Under the pieces are notes generated by a model. The model worked only from the letters and a program-made list of their open reading frames with translations. It did not search any database and had not been told where the DNA came from. The position numbers and the translations under genes were made by a program. A stretch of 64,000 nt of DNA from Liolophura sinensis. Taxonomy: Eukaryota > Mollusca > Polyplacophora > Chitonida > Chitonidae. The stretch is taken from positions 5,574,160 through 5,638,159 of the forward strand of contig NC_088298.1 of the NCBI RefSeq assembly GCF_032854445.1, given 5' to 3'. Position 1 is the stretch's first letter. Every line of letters starts with the position of its first letter. Below, one piece after another: positions 9,813 to 20,285 of the stretch.

Positions 9813-9939
9813 TAGGCCACGGCGGCCCTGACTGACGTTTTACATCGAGCAATTACAACATTTCTTTTTAAGACTATTGTACTTTTACTGCGGAGAGGAA
9901 AGAGGAATGTCTAAGGTAAAACACCGATCTTTCTCAATT

Positions 9940-10045
9940 TCATGAAAAATCCACAACCATCCGCAGGTTGCTGTAAGACCTTCCCATGTACGGCCGGAGA
10001 GGAAGCCAGCATGAGCTGGACTTGAACTCACAGCCCGTTGAGACA
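9940..10045 (-). mobile_element. SINE-A central fragment
   Basis: It contains ccacaaccatccgcaggttg, cttcccatgtacggccggag and gaagccagcatgagctggac, then a B-box complement (cttgaactcacag). The 3' tail domain is absent and the tRNA-like 5' end is lost. An (AATC)n tract follows at about 10096-10118. Confidence 0.75.
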
Positions 10046-10259
10046 AGCGTGGGATGGTTAGTTTCACTGCTTAAAGGTAAAACCAAACACTAGACCAGTC
10101 AATCAATCAATCAATGAATCAGGCAATGGCAAGATACGTGGTTAAGATGTCTCCTTTGTCCGACAGACCTGTTATACAGCATTCTTGCTGATCGAATCGG
10201 TGGACAACTGTGGCGTTCCAACAAACTGGATTCAATGTAACAGTGATTTGTTTTTTCAG

Positions 10260-10369
10260 GCAGCCAGAAATTCATTTTGGTGGTTTGCGGTTATTTTGGA
10301 AAAGATTCCTGATCTTAGAAGGAAAAAGTGCTCTACTGGGAAGTACGCTTACAAACACAGACTTGTCTG
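10260..10369 (+). other. isolated exon-like segment, no identified gene
   Basis: A strong acceptor (tgatttgttttttcag at 10244-10259) and a strong donor (gtaagtaaat from 10370) bracket 110 nt. The segment is open in two frames. One begins AARNSFWWFAVILEKIP at phase 0 and the other QPEIHFGGLRLFWKRF at phase 1. I do not recognise either peptide and I see no partner exons nearby. It could be a real exon of a gene with long introns or a chance pairing of splice motifs. Confidence 0.22.
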
Positions 10370-10399
10370 GTAAGTAAATGGTTATATAGACGGTCTTAA

Positions 10400-12170
10400 G
10401 AAACTGTGTAGTTGTTGCATCTGTGTCAGATATGGCGAGAAACTCTTTACAGAGAAATGTCTGGTTGGATTCCCAGGATGCATACATCATCAATGTCAAG
10501 AACTTTATTCTTAGCTTTGCACAAATGGGATTGCAACTTACAGGATCAATGTCCTGAAAGAAGTAAAGAGAATAATGCTACACTGACACTGTGCCATTTT
10601 AGAAGACAGTAAATAATCAGATAAAGTATTCAATACTTTTGATGTTTTTTTTTCTCACATACATAGTCAATGCTCTCAGAAGAAAGTCATCAGTAATTTA
10701 TTTCCCCATAAGGTTGTTTGAAGACAGTGGACAACACACAAACAAACCGTTACTGTTTGCCTTGGGGACAGCGAGGATCGACGTGATCCAATTCGCTTAT
10801 AGGCAAAAACCAGACCAAAACACAGGCAATTCACTTTTGGTGTAATGCATGAAACCTTTCAGGTAGATTGCAATACGTCACTGCCCATTGAACGTCTACG
10901 TTAAAAATGGTATGAAAGAACGCAATTTCCCAGATGGTCATCTGAAAACTCTGCCTGAAAATGCTTTTATTTAACTCTTTTTGGCATACTTTTTATAGAA
11001 GAATTAATTATGTGCATTGGAATGACTGAATTCTATGGTGGCTATTTTTGGAAATGGTTGTTGCGATTATCGACTTGGTTGGCCCCTTTATGGTTTACGA
11101 CACAATGTAGTTGTATACGAATGTCTGCCTTAACGATAAAATTGTGAAATATAGATAAGATGTTTAGGAAGTTTTTCCCACTCTACACACGTAGCTTTCA
11201 GTATTAAAATAGCTCACGAAACCCAGAAGTAAAAGATTAGCCAAATAATGTCCGTAATCAATTAGCCTGCAGATGAATAGAAGTCCAAAAAAGAGATGAT
11301 GTGGCGTCACAGTACGCTGGCATTATACGCTCCATAAAGCCCATATTTGAATTCACATTTGAATGCATTTAATTCCATTTTAAAAATTTAAACAAATATG
11401 AATTAAAGTTCTCTTAGCTAATGTTTCAGGAGCCTGTCTTGCGATGTTTACTTCAGTGTTGTGATATATTATCCACTAAGCACGCTAACATCCGTTATCG
11501 GCAGGCATCTTTATGCTAGTTCCTCTTTTTATGAAGTCCCACACGTTTTTGATAACTGTAACGCTCTTATGTAAACCATATTGTATCACGCCACTCTTTA
11601 ACTCAGAATCGATTCACCTTGGAAATGCTATTGGATATTGTCACAGAGGGATCTGAACTACACGCTGTTAAACAGGCGAGCGAAGGCTATATCCTTAATG
11701 AAGAGTCACTTTACTTAAAAGCCAGAGATTTAACGTCTCATTGCTCAGAAACCTTCAGAGGCTTTCTGGCTGTCAGATAACTCTGGTCAGATCTAATCAA
11801 ACGCCTGACCACTTGACCAGTACTAAATTGTCCAGTAGATGACCACAGAGTTCACTGGTTTAATTTTACAGTGGCACATGCCTATTAGTTTGTTCATCTG
11901 TATAATACACATGAAAACAATGAAGAAAGAGGAAACAGCCGCCATTAATTTCCATCAGCAATACCGCAGTCTTTTGTTGGAATCTAAAAGTGCAATTGTC
12001 CATGAGTTAGCAGAGTTGTAGGCAGAATCGTGCACCAACACTTTCTAACAATAAAAAAACTCAAAAGTTTTTGTCATTAGTGACAACGGAATCGAAGATG
12101 CTGCTTTAAGTTGACTGATTTTAACCACGGTCAAGAATATGTCCCTTATGCAATTTCGGTTCTGTTCTCT
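10400..12170. other. anonymous sequence with a weak Rep-G piece
   Basis: Near 11040-11100 ttgttgcgattatcgacttg and ccctttatggttta resemble Rep-G. Nothing else is recognised. The frames present are short. Confidence 0.4.
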
Positions 12171-12234
12171 TTTGTCTGTTTCTTTTAGACAGTCTGTAAA
12201 ATCAGTCATACTCGCTACCAAAATTGCCATTCGT
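12171..12234 (-). repeat. Rep-F, left arm of an inverted pair
   Basis: Its reverse complement (ggcaattttggtagcgagta, tgactgattttacagac, ctaaaagaa) matches 12884-12950 in opposite orientation. A third partial copy, without the gcaattttgg end, lies near 32088-32130. These may be the ends of a ~780-bp element or two independent insertions. Confidence 0.6.
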
Positions 12235-12386
12235 TAGTTACACGCAACACTACAAGCTCCACACATTGATAGTGTGTACGTCTGTCTTGTTGTAAGGAAA
12301 TGCAGGCACTGAGTACTTTTTCTACTTCACTATGTTAAACCCCATAAGCCTGGTTTCAACAAGATTTCATGACGTCGTACCTCTAG

Positions 12387-12394
12387 TGACGTCA
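12387..12394. promoter_or_regulatory. CRE palindrome
   Basis: Perfect TGACGTCA, with a related gacgtcgta at 12370. There is no gene context. Confidence 0.25.
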
Positions 12395-12686
12395 TAGTTA
12401 TTCAAGAACAAGAGGCCTGCTGGACAACGGCGTGGACGGTAATTGGTTTTACAATAGGTGCACCAATAAGCAGTTGGAACAAAGTCTACGCAGGCTAACA
12501 ACGTAAACTGCAGTATCAGCGAATAGACTTCAGTGTTTTTTATAACAGAATTTGCTAACATCCAACATTAAAACCATACTGCCATGAGATCATATGCTAG
12601 TACAGATAAATTTCATTCATGAAAGTTACATTATACTAAAGCGTGTTAAATATGGCAATGCCAGAAACAGGTTTTAGATTAAAGCT

Positions 12687-12711
12687 GATAGCAGTTCGGG
12701 TAACTGCTATC
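12687..12711. repeat. perfect 10-bp-stem hairpin
   Basis: GATAGCAGTT and AACTGCTATC flank the loop CGGGT. The stem is too short for a typical microRNA precursor. There is no T-run after it. Confidence 0.6.
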
Positions 12712-12883
12712 GCCTTTCGACAAAACACGTTGAACCCCCTCCCCCTCCCGATATCCAGTATGCCACTGTCTTCTGAATAATGATGATGTCACCCGAGGCA
12801 ATGAGTTTTTGCCGTCAAAACCCAGCTTGTGCAGTTTAACAAAATGACATTGAAAAAATGTCCTAACTTCTTTTTCTCACTAG

Positions 12884-12955
12884 CTAAAGGCAATTTTGGT
12901 AGTGAGTATGACTGATTTTACAGACAGCCGAATATAGGCGACTGGCTAAAAGAAG
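12884..12955 (+). repeat. Rep-F, right arm of an inverted pair
   Basis: It starts aggcaattttggtagtgagt and continues actgattttacagacagccg, aatataggcg. Relative to the left arm it has ~14 extra bases (cgaatataggcgac) before ctaaaagaa. The copy near 32100 has the same extra segment. Confidence 0.6.
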
Positions 12956-13583
12956 AAGACAATAGTAGATTCATTGTAAGACATTAATGGTTGATTTGTC
13001 TTAAGAACGCGATGGCCTACCAAACGATCTAATCAATCCGCTAAGGTAATCTGCCTCGAAACTAGTGGGCGGCAATTAGAGTGGTGAGAAATGGTAATAC
13101 TGATACACAGGGTCAAACCACAGCGATGGCAACATTGACAAATTAGCGATGCGTAATGCGCCATGAATCATGAGATGAAACGAGTTAGCACCCTTTGCCA
13201 CGCTCTCCAGTAATCGGAGCACAAATTGCTGTTATCAAGGAAGAGAGGATTGGTCAGATGATCAAAAAGGCTGTTTTAGTCTGATAAAAACAAACTGTTT
13301 TCCTGCTGACTTATGTGGCGTGCTTGTTAGCGCTTTGTATCGCGTAATAAATTATATATTTCAGTGCTTCCTTAGATTTTTGTTATTCATTTGATAGATG
13401 TTTTCCACAGTTCTGAAGAACATTTCTGAAATAAATTCATGACGATAATAATAAGTTCAGGAATTCTAATTTTTTAAACTAATTTTGGAGGAAACCAGCC
13501 ACCTCGAAGGAAAGTCATTGCGCCTAAATTAATGTATTTATTAACGATAAAGACAATTACATATGTTTCCTGTATAGATAGGA
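12956..13583. other. anonymous sequence
   Basis: No gene is recognised. A gagttagcaccc motif near 13178 is the complement of the start of Rep-E but too short to call. Confidence 0.45.
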
Positions 13584-13739
13584 CACATGGGAAGGTCTGT
13601 CGGCAACGTGCGGATGGTCGTGGGTTTCCCCAAAGCTCTGCCCGGTTTCCACCCACCATAGTGCTGGCCGCCATCGTATGAGTGAAATATTGTTGAGTAC
13701 GGCGTAAAACATCAATCAAATAAATAAATAAATAAATAT
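13584..13739 (+). mobile_element. SINE-A, 5'-truncated
   Basis: It starts at acacatgggaaggtctgtcg and runs through ggatggtcgtgggtttcccc, gctctgcccggtttccaccc, gccgccatcgtatgagtgaa and gagtacggcgtaaaacatca to an (AAAT)n tail. The tRNA-like head is missing. No clear TSD was found. Confidence 0.88.
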
Positions 13740-13904
13740 ATCAATTCATATATTAATATCTCGTGACAATTCCCACCTCTCGCGTGAAGACTTTTTTGTT
13801 AGGCACCAATCACAGTTTGTGTAATTATATCTAAGGTCTCGTGTCGCCATGCTCACTGGGCATCAGGTAATATTTTACTTCTCTGTCAAACAAACCACGG
13901 TGAG

Positions 13905-14115
13905 CTCCCGGACTTGTCATAGTCTGTCTTAAGCGGTAACAGTTGTTACGCGGCAAAAGTTTTGTTCACTGGCACCCCGCGAAAGCAATTAGCCTCGGGA
14001 GATCAGGCGAGAGAATTACCCCTAACAGGAAGCTTCCCTGGGGAATGAATTAACCTTGACCAGCCCAGATTCCTCAATTTTCTCAACAGCTACAGAAGAC
14101 TTGACAGCGTAATTT
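13905..14115 (-). repeat. Rep-D, left arm of a large inverted repeat
   Basis: Its reverse complement matches 15814-16030 over about 200 bp. Shared strings include caaattacgctgtcaagtct, gagaaaattgaggaatctgg, ctgggctggtca, ccccagggaagctt, aattgctttc and gccagtgaacaaa. There is no coding potential. The arms are separated by ~1.7 kb holding Rep-C, SINE-A and Rep-B copies. Confidence 0.8.
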
Positions 14116-14164
14116 GACCTACAAATGAATAACATGACCTAGCAGTAGCACAAATCCATGTATA

Positions 14165-14306
14165 TGTATGGTCGGAGTTTAACTTCGTACTTAACAATTT
14201 TACAGATATGTGGGTTTCCCCCGGGCTCTGCCCGGTTTCCACCCACCATAATGCTGGCCGCCGTCGTATAAGTGAAATATTCTTGAGTACGGCGTAAAAC
14301 ACCAAT

Positions 14307-14346
<40 letters not shown>

Positions 14347-14425
14347 AGATATGACGATGACGAGTCATTAGGTGTGTGAACATATACTGTGTGTTCCATG
14401 CCGCGACTGAAGAATCATGTCGAAG
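14165..14425 (-). repeat. Rep-C copy 2, split by a SINE-A
   Basis: Left part: ttaacttcgtacttaacaat. Right part after the SINE: atgacgatgacgagtcatta, ggtgtgtgaacatatactgt, ccatgccgcgactgaagaat. Together they match the uninterrupted complement at 53945-54060. The copy is shortened after 14425. Confidence 0.72.
14211..14340 (+). mobile_element. SINE-A, 5'-truncated, nested in Rep-C, pure poly(A) tail
   Basis: The copy begins tgggtttcccccgggctctg and ends with accaatcaa followed by about 32 A residues. A perfect TSD, TTTTACAGATATG, lies at 14198-14210 and 14341-14353 (13 bp, up to 15 if adjacent A residues are counted). Removing the SINE restores a continuous Rep-C copy. The body is close to the family consensus, so it is probably among the younger copies. 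Confidence 0.93.
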
Positions 14426-14990
14426 ACTCCAGACATGACACGACCAACATGGTAGTAGTGGCACGAGAAGAAGCTTGTGTATATCACGGTACTCTATATT
14501 CTATGTCATTTCTTGGGCAGTGATAAGATCAAATGTTTGTTGGTAACAGAAATCCTGGAAGGGCGCTTAAAGAAGCCTCCGCCCTTTTCCAGGAACTGAC
14601 AAACCTTCTGACCTAAAACCGAAGCCCTGATAGCGAGAGCTGGATTTGAACGCGCGCTGTGTTTTGTCAAGTGTGTTGATGAATGTGGCAGACGAATATT
14701 CCGCGCTTGCAAGATGAAAAATCTGAATCTCTATCAGGCTTGCAGAGTCAAAGTGATCGGCCACAGTCTTAAATTAGGAAGGTCGTGGTGAACTCTGCAT
14801 AGAGCAGTGCTTTATTCCAGGCACTTCGGTTTGTTCAAATGTAAACACCAACAGACATATTTTTCCTGACGTTCTTGGCTCCTTGATCAGTAAAATTATA
14901 ATCTCCAATTCTTACGATTCCATGCATGGTCACGGAGTAGGCCAATTCAGGGAAACTGGAAACACAAATGAGGCATCACTGGTTAAAGAC
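14426..14990. other. anonymous sequence
   Basis: Nothing is recognised. A ctggatttgaacgcgc string near 14640 resembles a T-arm complement, but no cloverleaf can be built around it. Confidence 0.45.
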
Positions 14991-14994
14991 GTTC

Positions 14995-15335
14995 AGCATG
15001 TCGAACGACCAGAGCAACGTCGACAGTGTGGTAGTTGGCAGATGATGACAGGTAACCGGTGAAAAACGACTACAACATAGATAATAAAACCACAGCAGCA
15101 ACGACAGTGTGATGTCTGATAAATGGTCACAAGCAACCGGTGAAATACGGCTGCAGCATAGAGAATAAAAGCAGAGCAGCGACGACAGTATGATAGCTGG
15201 CAAATAGTCACACGGTACGGGTGAAATACGGCCTCTTGTCATTTTATCTCTGCCAGGTTTTTATTCTAACTGTTCATGCCCTTATTCAATGTACATGGTC
15301 AAATGGCAAGCAAGGATTAAATGATGTCACAGCGA
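14995..15335 (-). repeat. Rep-B copy with a triplicated ~82-bp core
   Basis: Three tandem copies of the core (cgacagtgtgatagctggca, aaatggtcacacg, aaccggtgaaatacgg, agcatagagaataaaa) begin near 15018, 15101 and 15181. Then come ttttattctaactgttcatg and a diverged end. Antisense frames through it (14976-15242) are periodic by 27 residues and are not genes. Confidence 0.72.
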
Positions 15336-15490
15336 AAACAGATGCATTCTCGGGGTATAGAAATAACTGATGTCTGATTAGGTGAAATGCATAAGATGCC
15401 GGCGCTTTTGATGTTATCGATATGTGCGTTTTTGACTTCGGATGAAAAACTTCCAAATACACTTGTATACATTTGGAGCTTCTCATTAAT

Positions 15491-15540
15491 GCTGTGGCTC
15501 TGAATTCGAGTCCAGCTCATACTGGCTTCCTTTCCCGTTT
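15491..15540 (+). mobile_element. SINE-A head fragment
   Basis: ctgtggctctgaattcgagt and ccagctcatactggcttcct match the B-box region and the following segment of SINE-A. Sequence on either side is unrelated. Confidence 0.5.
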
Positions 15541-15555
15541 AACAGAAACAGTTAT

Positions 15556-15683
15556 AGCTGCTGGTTTGCGGCTATAGATGTGGTGTCGGCAGAAAAAAGT
15601 TACAGCTGCTGATTTGCAGCCATGGATGTGGTGTCGGCAGAAAAAACCCACAGCTGCTGGTTTGCTGCCATAGATGTGGTGTC
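15556..15683 (+). repeat. 48-bp tandem repeat, about 2.7 units
   Basis: Units start at 15556, 15604 and 15652 with agctgctggtttgc / agctgctgatttgc and share atagatgtggtgtcggcaga. The third unit breaks off after gtgtc. Confidence 0.9.
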
Positions 15684-15813
15684 AAAGAACTTTTAGAGCG
15701 ATTGATCACCTGGTTAAGCGAGAGACATATGTGTTCAATAAAAATTTCAACGGACATCCAAATTTCTACCTTCTCACTGCCAGTGCTCGGTCATATGTTA
15801 CCCATTTCTAGAG

Positions 15814-16135
15814 CAAATTACGCTGTCAAGTCTTCTGTAGGTGTTGAGAAAATTGAGGAATCTGGGCTGGTCAGGGTTAACTCAACCCCCAGGGAAGCTT
15901 TCCTATTAGGGTTAATTCTGCCGCCCGACCTTCCGAGGCAAATTGCTTTCACAACACGCCAGTGAACAAAGCTTTTTCCGCGTAACAACTTCTACAGACT
16001 GATTACGACGGACTGGAACAAGGCCGGCAGCTGACCGTTGAGTTATCAGTGTAAAGTATTGGCTGATGGCCAGTGACCATGGTGATACGAGACTTTCGAT
16101 GCAATTATACGCACTCTGATTGGCCGAAACAACCG
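15814..16135 (+). repeat. Rep-D, right arm of a large inverted repeat
   Basis: It matches the reverse complement of 13905-14115. Beyond the arm it shares ggctgatggccagtg and related strings with a third Rep-D copy near 19850. A short frame (15702-15965) crosses it but has no family features. Confidence 0.78.
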
Positions 16136-16692
16136 CCTAAAACAGAAAAAGGTCTGAATTATTGTTTTCAAGAAAAAAGTATTACAGACCGTTGGAGATG
16201 CAATTTAATGGACGCTAAACCAAGACCCAGTCCCACACAACGATCAAAGTTTTAGTAGGTACTAACTACCATAGCGACATATGTCCGTAACATGTTATTA
16301 TAACATATCCATGGCAGTTGTGTTAAAGTTATTATTTGGAGAATGCAGGCCTGGGACCTGTTCTAAGACAGGCGCAAATTCCACCTGACGTGTAACGTCC
16401 ATGGCAACATCTGGTGAACAGATACGTCACCATGGTAAATGCGCTTGACATAGCGTAGTGACAGCTTTTTAGAGCGAGGGTGGGCGTGTAAGTGTGAGAT
16501 GTGAGCGATAATTCCCTTAAGTTATATGAGCAAAACAGACATTGTCAGACTTAAATCGCGTTTACACGGTGAACGTGAGGCATACGAACTCGACAACTGT
16601 AATGAAAATAGGGCAAGTCTAAACCATAAACCGTCTTCAGCCGATGTGATTTGTGGAATGCTGTACAGTCGCATAAAATAGCGCTTGTCTTT
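16136..16692. other. anonymous sequence
   Basis: No gene or repeat is recognised. Confidence 0.45.
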
Positions 16693-16704
16693 TTTCCATT
16701 CGAC

Positions 16705-16859
16705 GTACATGGGAAGATCTTCGGCAACCTGCGGACGGTCGTGGGTTTCCCCTGGGCGTTGCCCGGTTTCCTCCCACCATTATGCTGACCGCTGTCGTAT
16801 AAGTGAAATATTCTTGAGCACGGTGTATAACAACAATCAAATAAGTAATTAAATAAATA
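16705..16859 (+). mobile_element. SINE-A, 5'-truncated
   Basis: It starts gtacatgggaagatcttcgg and ends in an AAAT-type tail. A perfect 12-bp TSD, TTTCCATTCGAC, lies at 16693-16704 and 16860-16871. Confidence 0.93.
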
Positions 16860-17029
16860 TTTCCATTCGACAAATCTACTCGACAATCGCTGCGTGCGGA
16901 TGTCGTTTTAGGGGCAGAATGTCGTCCATGCATCGTTGAGAATTGCTCCTCCATTACAAGTTGCATTTATCAACTTTATTTACAATTTATGTAAATTATA
17001 TCTTACATATTTCTTTGACAACTTGTGTC

Positions 17030-17095
17030 AGAAGTTGCTTTGTATATGAGTCTTGCGATTGTCGACGTGGAATGCCCCTTTATGATTTTATGATT
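17030..17095 (+). repeat. Rep-G fragment
   Basis: tcttgcgattgtcgacgtgg and aatgcccctttatga match the right half of Rep-G. Confidence 0.45.
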
Positions 17096-17219
17096 TGACT
17101 CTTATATTCACGTTCGTTAAAGATAATGGTTCTTTGATTCTTTATGATGTCAATCATAAAACAGCACGGTGTATCCGGTCAGCTATTCACCAAGCACATC
17201 CGATAAATGCATTAAAGTA

Positions 17220-17449
17220 AAGCAGCGTTATGACCCTGGAGTCTCTCACCAATGCGGTCGCTGTGAGTTCAAGTCCAGCTCATGCTGACTTCCTTTCCGG
17301 CCGTATGTGGGAAGGTCTGTCAGCAACCTGTGGATGGTCGTGGGATCCGGGTTCTGCCCGGTTTCCGCTCACCATAATGCTGGCCGCCGTCGTATAAGTG
17401 AAATATTCTTGAGTACGCGTAAAACACCAATCAAATAAATAAATAAATA
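17220..17449 (+). mobile_element. SINE-A, nearly full length
   Basis: The copy starts within the tRNA-like head (agcagcgttatgaccctgg). It has the B box (gtgagttcaagtccagctc) and an (AAAT)n tail. The TSD ATAAATGCATTAAAGTA lies at 17203-17219 and 17447-17463 (17 bp, the first few bases being ambiguous with the tail). A short deletion removes ggtttcccc in the middle. Confidence 0.94.
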
Positions 17450-17463
17450 AATGCATTAAAGTA

Positions 17464-18572
17464 GAAAACTTTTCTGAACCGAGCCTTATTACTGCTGATA
17501 TTAGCCTTTTCATTTAGTACCGATATAATAGATGTCTATTAGATGATATTTAAAATAAAGTTGACACTGGCTCACTGTGAACTGTCCTTGAACTTTGCTA
17601 TTAAACGAAGTTAATTTGTTTTTACTTTCACGTATTCAGATACTTACCCAACTTAAATTTTGTTTTAAATTTGTTGTGAGACGCGTGAAGGTAAATTTCT
17701 CAGAAACTTATCTCTCCTGAGATGCAGTTGAAAAACAAGATTCAGTCGCTTCGAAAAGAGCTACACAGCGATTGATGCCAAAAATATTTTAGCTCTAATG
17801 GACGGATAAAGGAATACAACCAGATACCATGCTGCAAAATGGGTAATGACTTTTTATCACGATTCATTGCAACAGGCACCACTCAGTAACAAGCATGTGC
17901 TTCATGTAGATTTCATAGGTCAGACTCTTTTAATGCATGTGAACAGTCTAAAAAAATGTTCTCTTTATTTAACTTCCTGTCGTGCTCAAACTTTAAAGTG
18001 TTTTCTTAGAGTCTTTGGAATTCAAAGGAGAAAAAATTGGGAACTAACTGAAGTCTTTTGCCAAGCCCTTGCGTAAGTCCTGATGAAATTTGTCGAAATG
18101 ATCTGCAAACATTAGCTTCATGATGTCTCCGTGTGACAAATGCCAAATTTGAATGAGCTTTTTTTTTTTTTTTTTTTTTTGCGAAATTCCTTTCCTTTGA
18201 AATTTGTACGGAAAAGAACCTTATGAAATTTATACAGATATACAGGTAACAACTGACACCGGATGTACCAGAGCGTATTAAAAATTAAGACAGACTTAAA
18301 TTTTATTACCAGTCTTGTCTTAAGACAAACCTAAAATTCTTGAGTAACAATCAGGCATAAACAACAATCGAACGAAAAAAATTAGTTAAGCTGTAATATA
18401 ATTTTAAAATAACCGGCCCTAAATTCGGATACACGAGACTTTGGGTCACATTGGTCAGGGTTAAGCTAGTCTATGTATTAATCAGGATATCAAACAATGA
18501 GTGCCTCAGGGCGACTAAAGAGCTTTTGAAAACTGTTTCATGTTGATCAGCTTTACTTCATAATAATGAAGA
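17464..18572. other. anonymous sequence with a T22 tract
   Basis: A run of about 22 T residues lies at ~18158-18180. A possible short exon (agtgttttcttag acceptor near 18010, gtaagtcc donor near 18072) is weak. The 76-codon frame at 17846-18076 has no recognised domain. Confidence 0.4.
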
Positions 18573-18795
18573 GTCTTACAGCATAGAAAATAAAACCGGA
18601 GCAGCAACGACAATGTGATAGCTGGCAAATTGTCACACGTAACCGCTAAAATACGGGCTCTTGTCAATTTACCTCAGTTTTATTCCAGCTGTTCATGTAA
18701 ATGCTTGAATATTAGCAAATTACAAGCACTCTGGCATCATGGCTTAAGCAGAATTAGGTAAAAAAAACATTAATGCATCGATGTTAGCTGCAATC
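18573..18795 (-). repeat. Rep-B copy, left part
   Basis: It contains agcatagaaaataaaaccgg, agcaacgacaatgtgatagc, tggcaaattgtcacacgtaa, ttattccagctgttcatgta and catggcttaagcagaattag. The expected continuation reappears near 19115-19190 (ttactcaaaatcctgtgctg, accgcatttaatatac). That suggests a ~320-bp insertion of unknown sequence between 18796 and 19114. Confidence 0.7.
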
Positions 18796-19114
18796 TATTT
18801 TTCTAGAGGTTACACACAAGAAAATAAACAAATAGACATATCTACCCTGCTTACAGTCTTGGCAAGTGAAAATGTTCAGGTAGAATCCTCTCGTAAAAAA
18901 CGTTTTTTTTGTCTGCGTGCTATATGTGAAATTCCTATCGCGTATCTATCTTGGAATGTTGTAATCTGGGAGTTTTCCAAGCTGCAACTTTGTTGCACAA
19001 GTGCGCGGAGAAAAATCTCTGTTAAGTTTTACACAAGCGTTCCCTCGTCTCTCTCTCTACCATTTAAAGACTGACTGTCAGCCAAGCAGTCACGTAACAC
19101 TTAAGCATTCTAAC
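18796..19114. other. unidentified sequence splitting a Rep-B copy
   Basis: It lies between two halves of a Rep-B copy. It contains a 97-codon frame (18781-19074) with no family features. No TSD or terminal repeats were resolved. Confidence 0.35.
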
Positions 19115-19689
19115 TGTTCAAATTACGTCATTGGCTTAGATTACTCAAAATCCTGTGCTGTCACCGCATTTAATATACAATTACATTATCACAACATCTA
19201 CGAGCGATATTATAACAAAAAGGGTACACTTCTAGTGCAAACGCCAAACAGCTAGAGATGAAGACTTCCACCTGGTTGCCACGAGCGGGACCGCTTACAA
19301 ACAGACACGTGGATGTATTCAGCCTGCTGTGGGTATCATAATAGGAGAGTTTGGAAATGGAACTTCACTAAAGATAAGCACGTGCTGCTGTATCATGTGA
19401 TTTACTATATGTGGGCGTCAGGAAATAGTTTTCCAAAAAGGTGAAGCAAAGAAAATTGAGGAGTTGAACGTTTGTGAACTTAAGAACTTTCCTAAGGGTT
19501 TCAATTGTGCTAGCTGGAACACGGTGAGACAGGAAAACGACTGCCAACAAAGTTGCCCAACATTTTTCACAAATGGCATGATACAGTAGGACAAAAGAGT
19601 TCTAACGCGTAAACACAAAGCTAGTTTGCCAGGGACAATCCTCTTCCCTCCCCCACCTTCCCATTTTTGGCATTTTTCCAATTACCGGT

Positions 19690-19935
19690 ACTTGTTATTC
19701 TGCTACCCGACCTTACCGGACAAATGCCAACAAGCCTCTGACCAAACCTCTTGCGGCGTGACAACATTCACCACTTTACCATGATTGAACACAATATCCA
19801 ATTGACGGCGCCTTGTTGATAGTGGAGTTATCGCTAAAACGACTGGCTGATGTCCAGTGTCCTTGACCTGTGTCATATAGGTTTAAGATTACATTGACTG
19901 GCTGAAATTGGCTAGCCAAAAACAAATTTTTATGT
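19690..19935 (+). repeat. Rep-D, diverged third copy
   Basis: ctacccgaccttaccggaca, gttatcgctaaaacgactgg, ctgatgtccagtg and tgactggctgaaattgg correspond in order to the second half of 15814-16135. Confidence 0.5.
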
Positions 19936-20146
19936 GGATGTCTCTGACGTTAGGTAAAAGTTCTATTAACAAAAAACACTATAATGCTATACAGTTAGTG
20001 ATGCCCCTCTCATGGTAAACATTGTCGTAATAATATACGGTGTCAGGGAAACCAAGAAAAGAAAACCCAGCAAATTGAACAGACTGTAAAGTCCCTAGAT
20101 TTACCAGTTTAGCCCGGTGCGCAGATGTGTTCCACAATCATTCAGA

Positions 20147-20285
20147 TTTATTTATTTGATGATTCAATTGATGTTTTACGGGGTACTCAAGAATATTTCA
20201 CTTTTCAACAGAGACCTGTATTTTGGAGAGAGGAAAGCTGACGGACCTTCCCACGTACGGCAGGAAAGGAGCCCGGAATGTGGTG
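20147..20285 (-). mobile_element. SINE-A, highly diverged
   Basis: Tail at the left (atttatttgatgattcaatt, gatgttttacggggtactca, agaatatttcac), then accttcccacgtacggcagg. The middle has been lost or replaced. Confidence 0.6.

Noticed and set aside
14636-14660. tRNA on the minus strand (ctggatttgaacgcgc)
   Set aside because: Only a T-arm-like string is present. No acceptor stem, D arm or anticodon arm can be paired around it.
15702-15965. 87-codon plus ORF
   Set aside because: It begins in anonymous DNA and runs into Rep-D. The inverted copy at 13905-14115 carries indels, so it is not conserved as coding.
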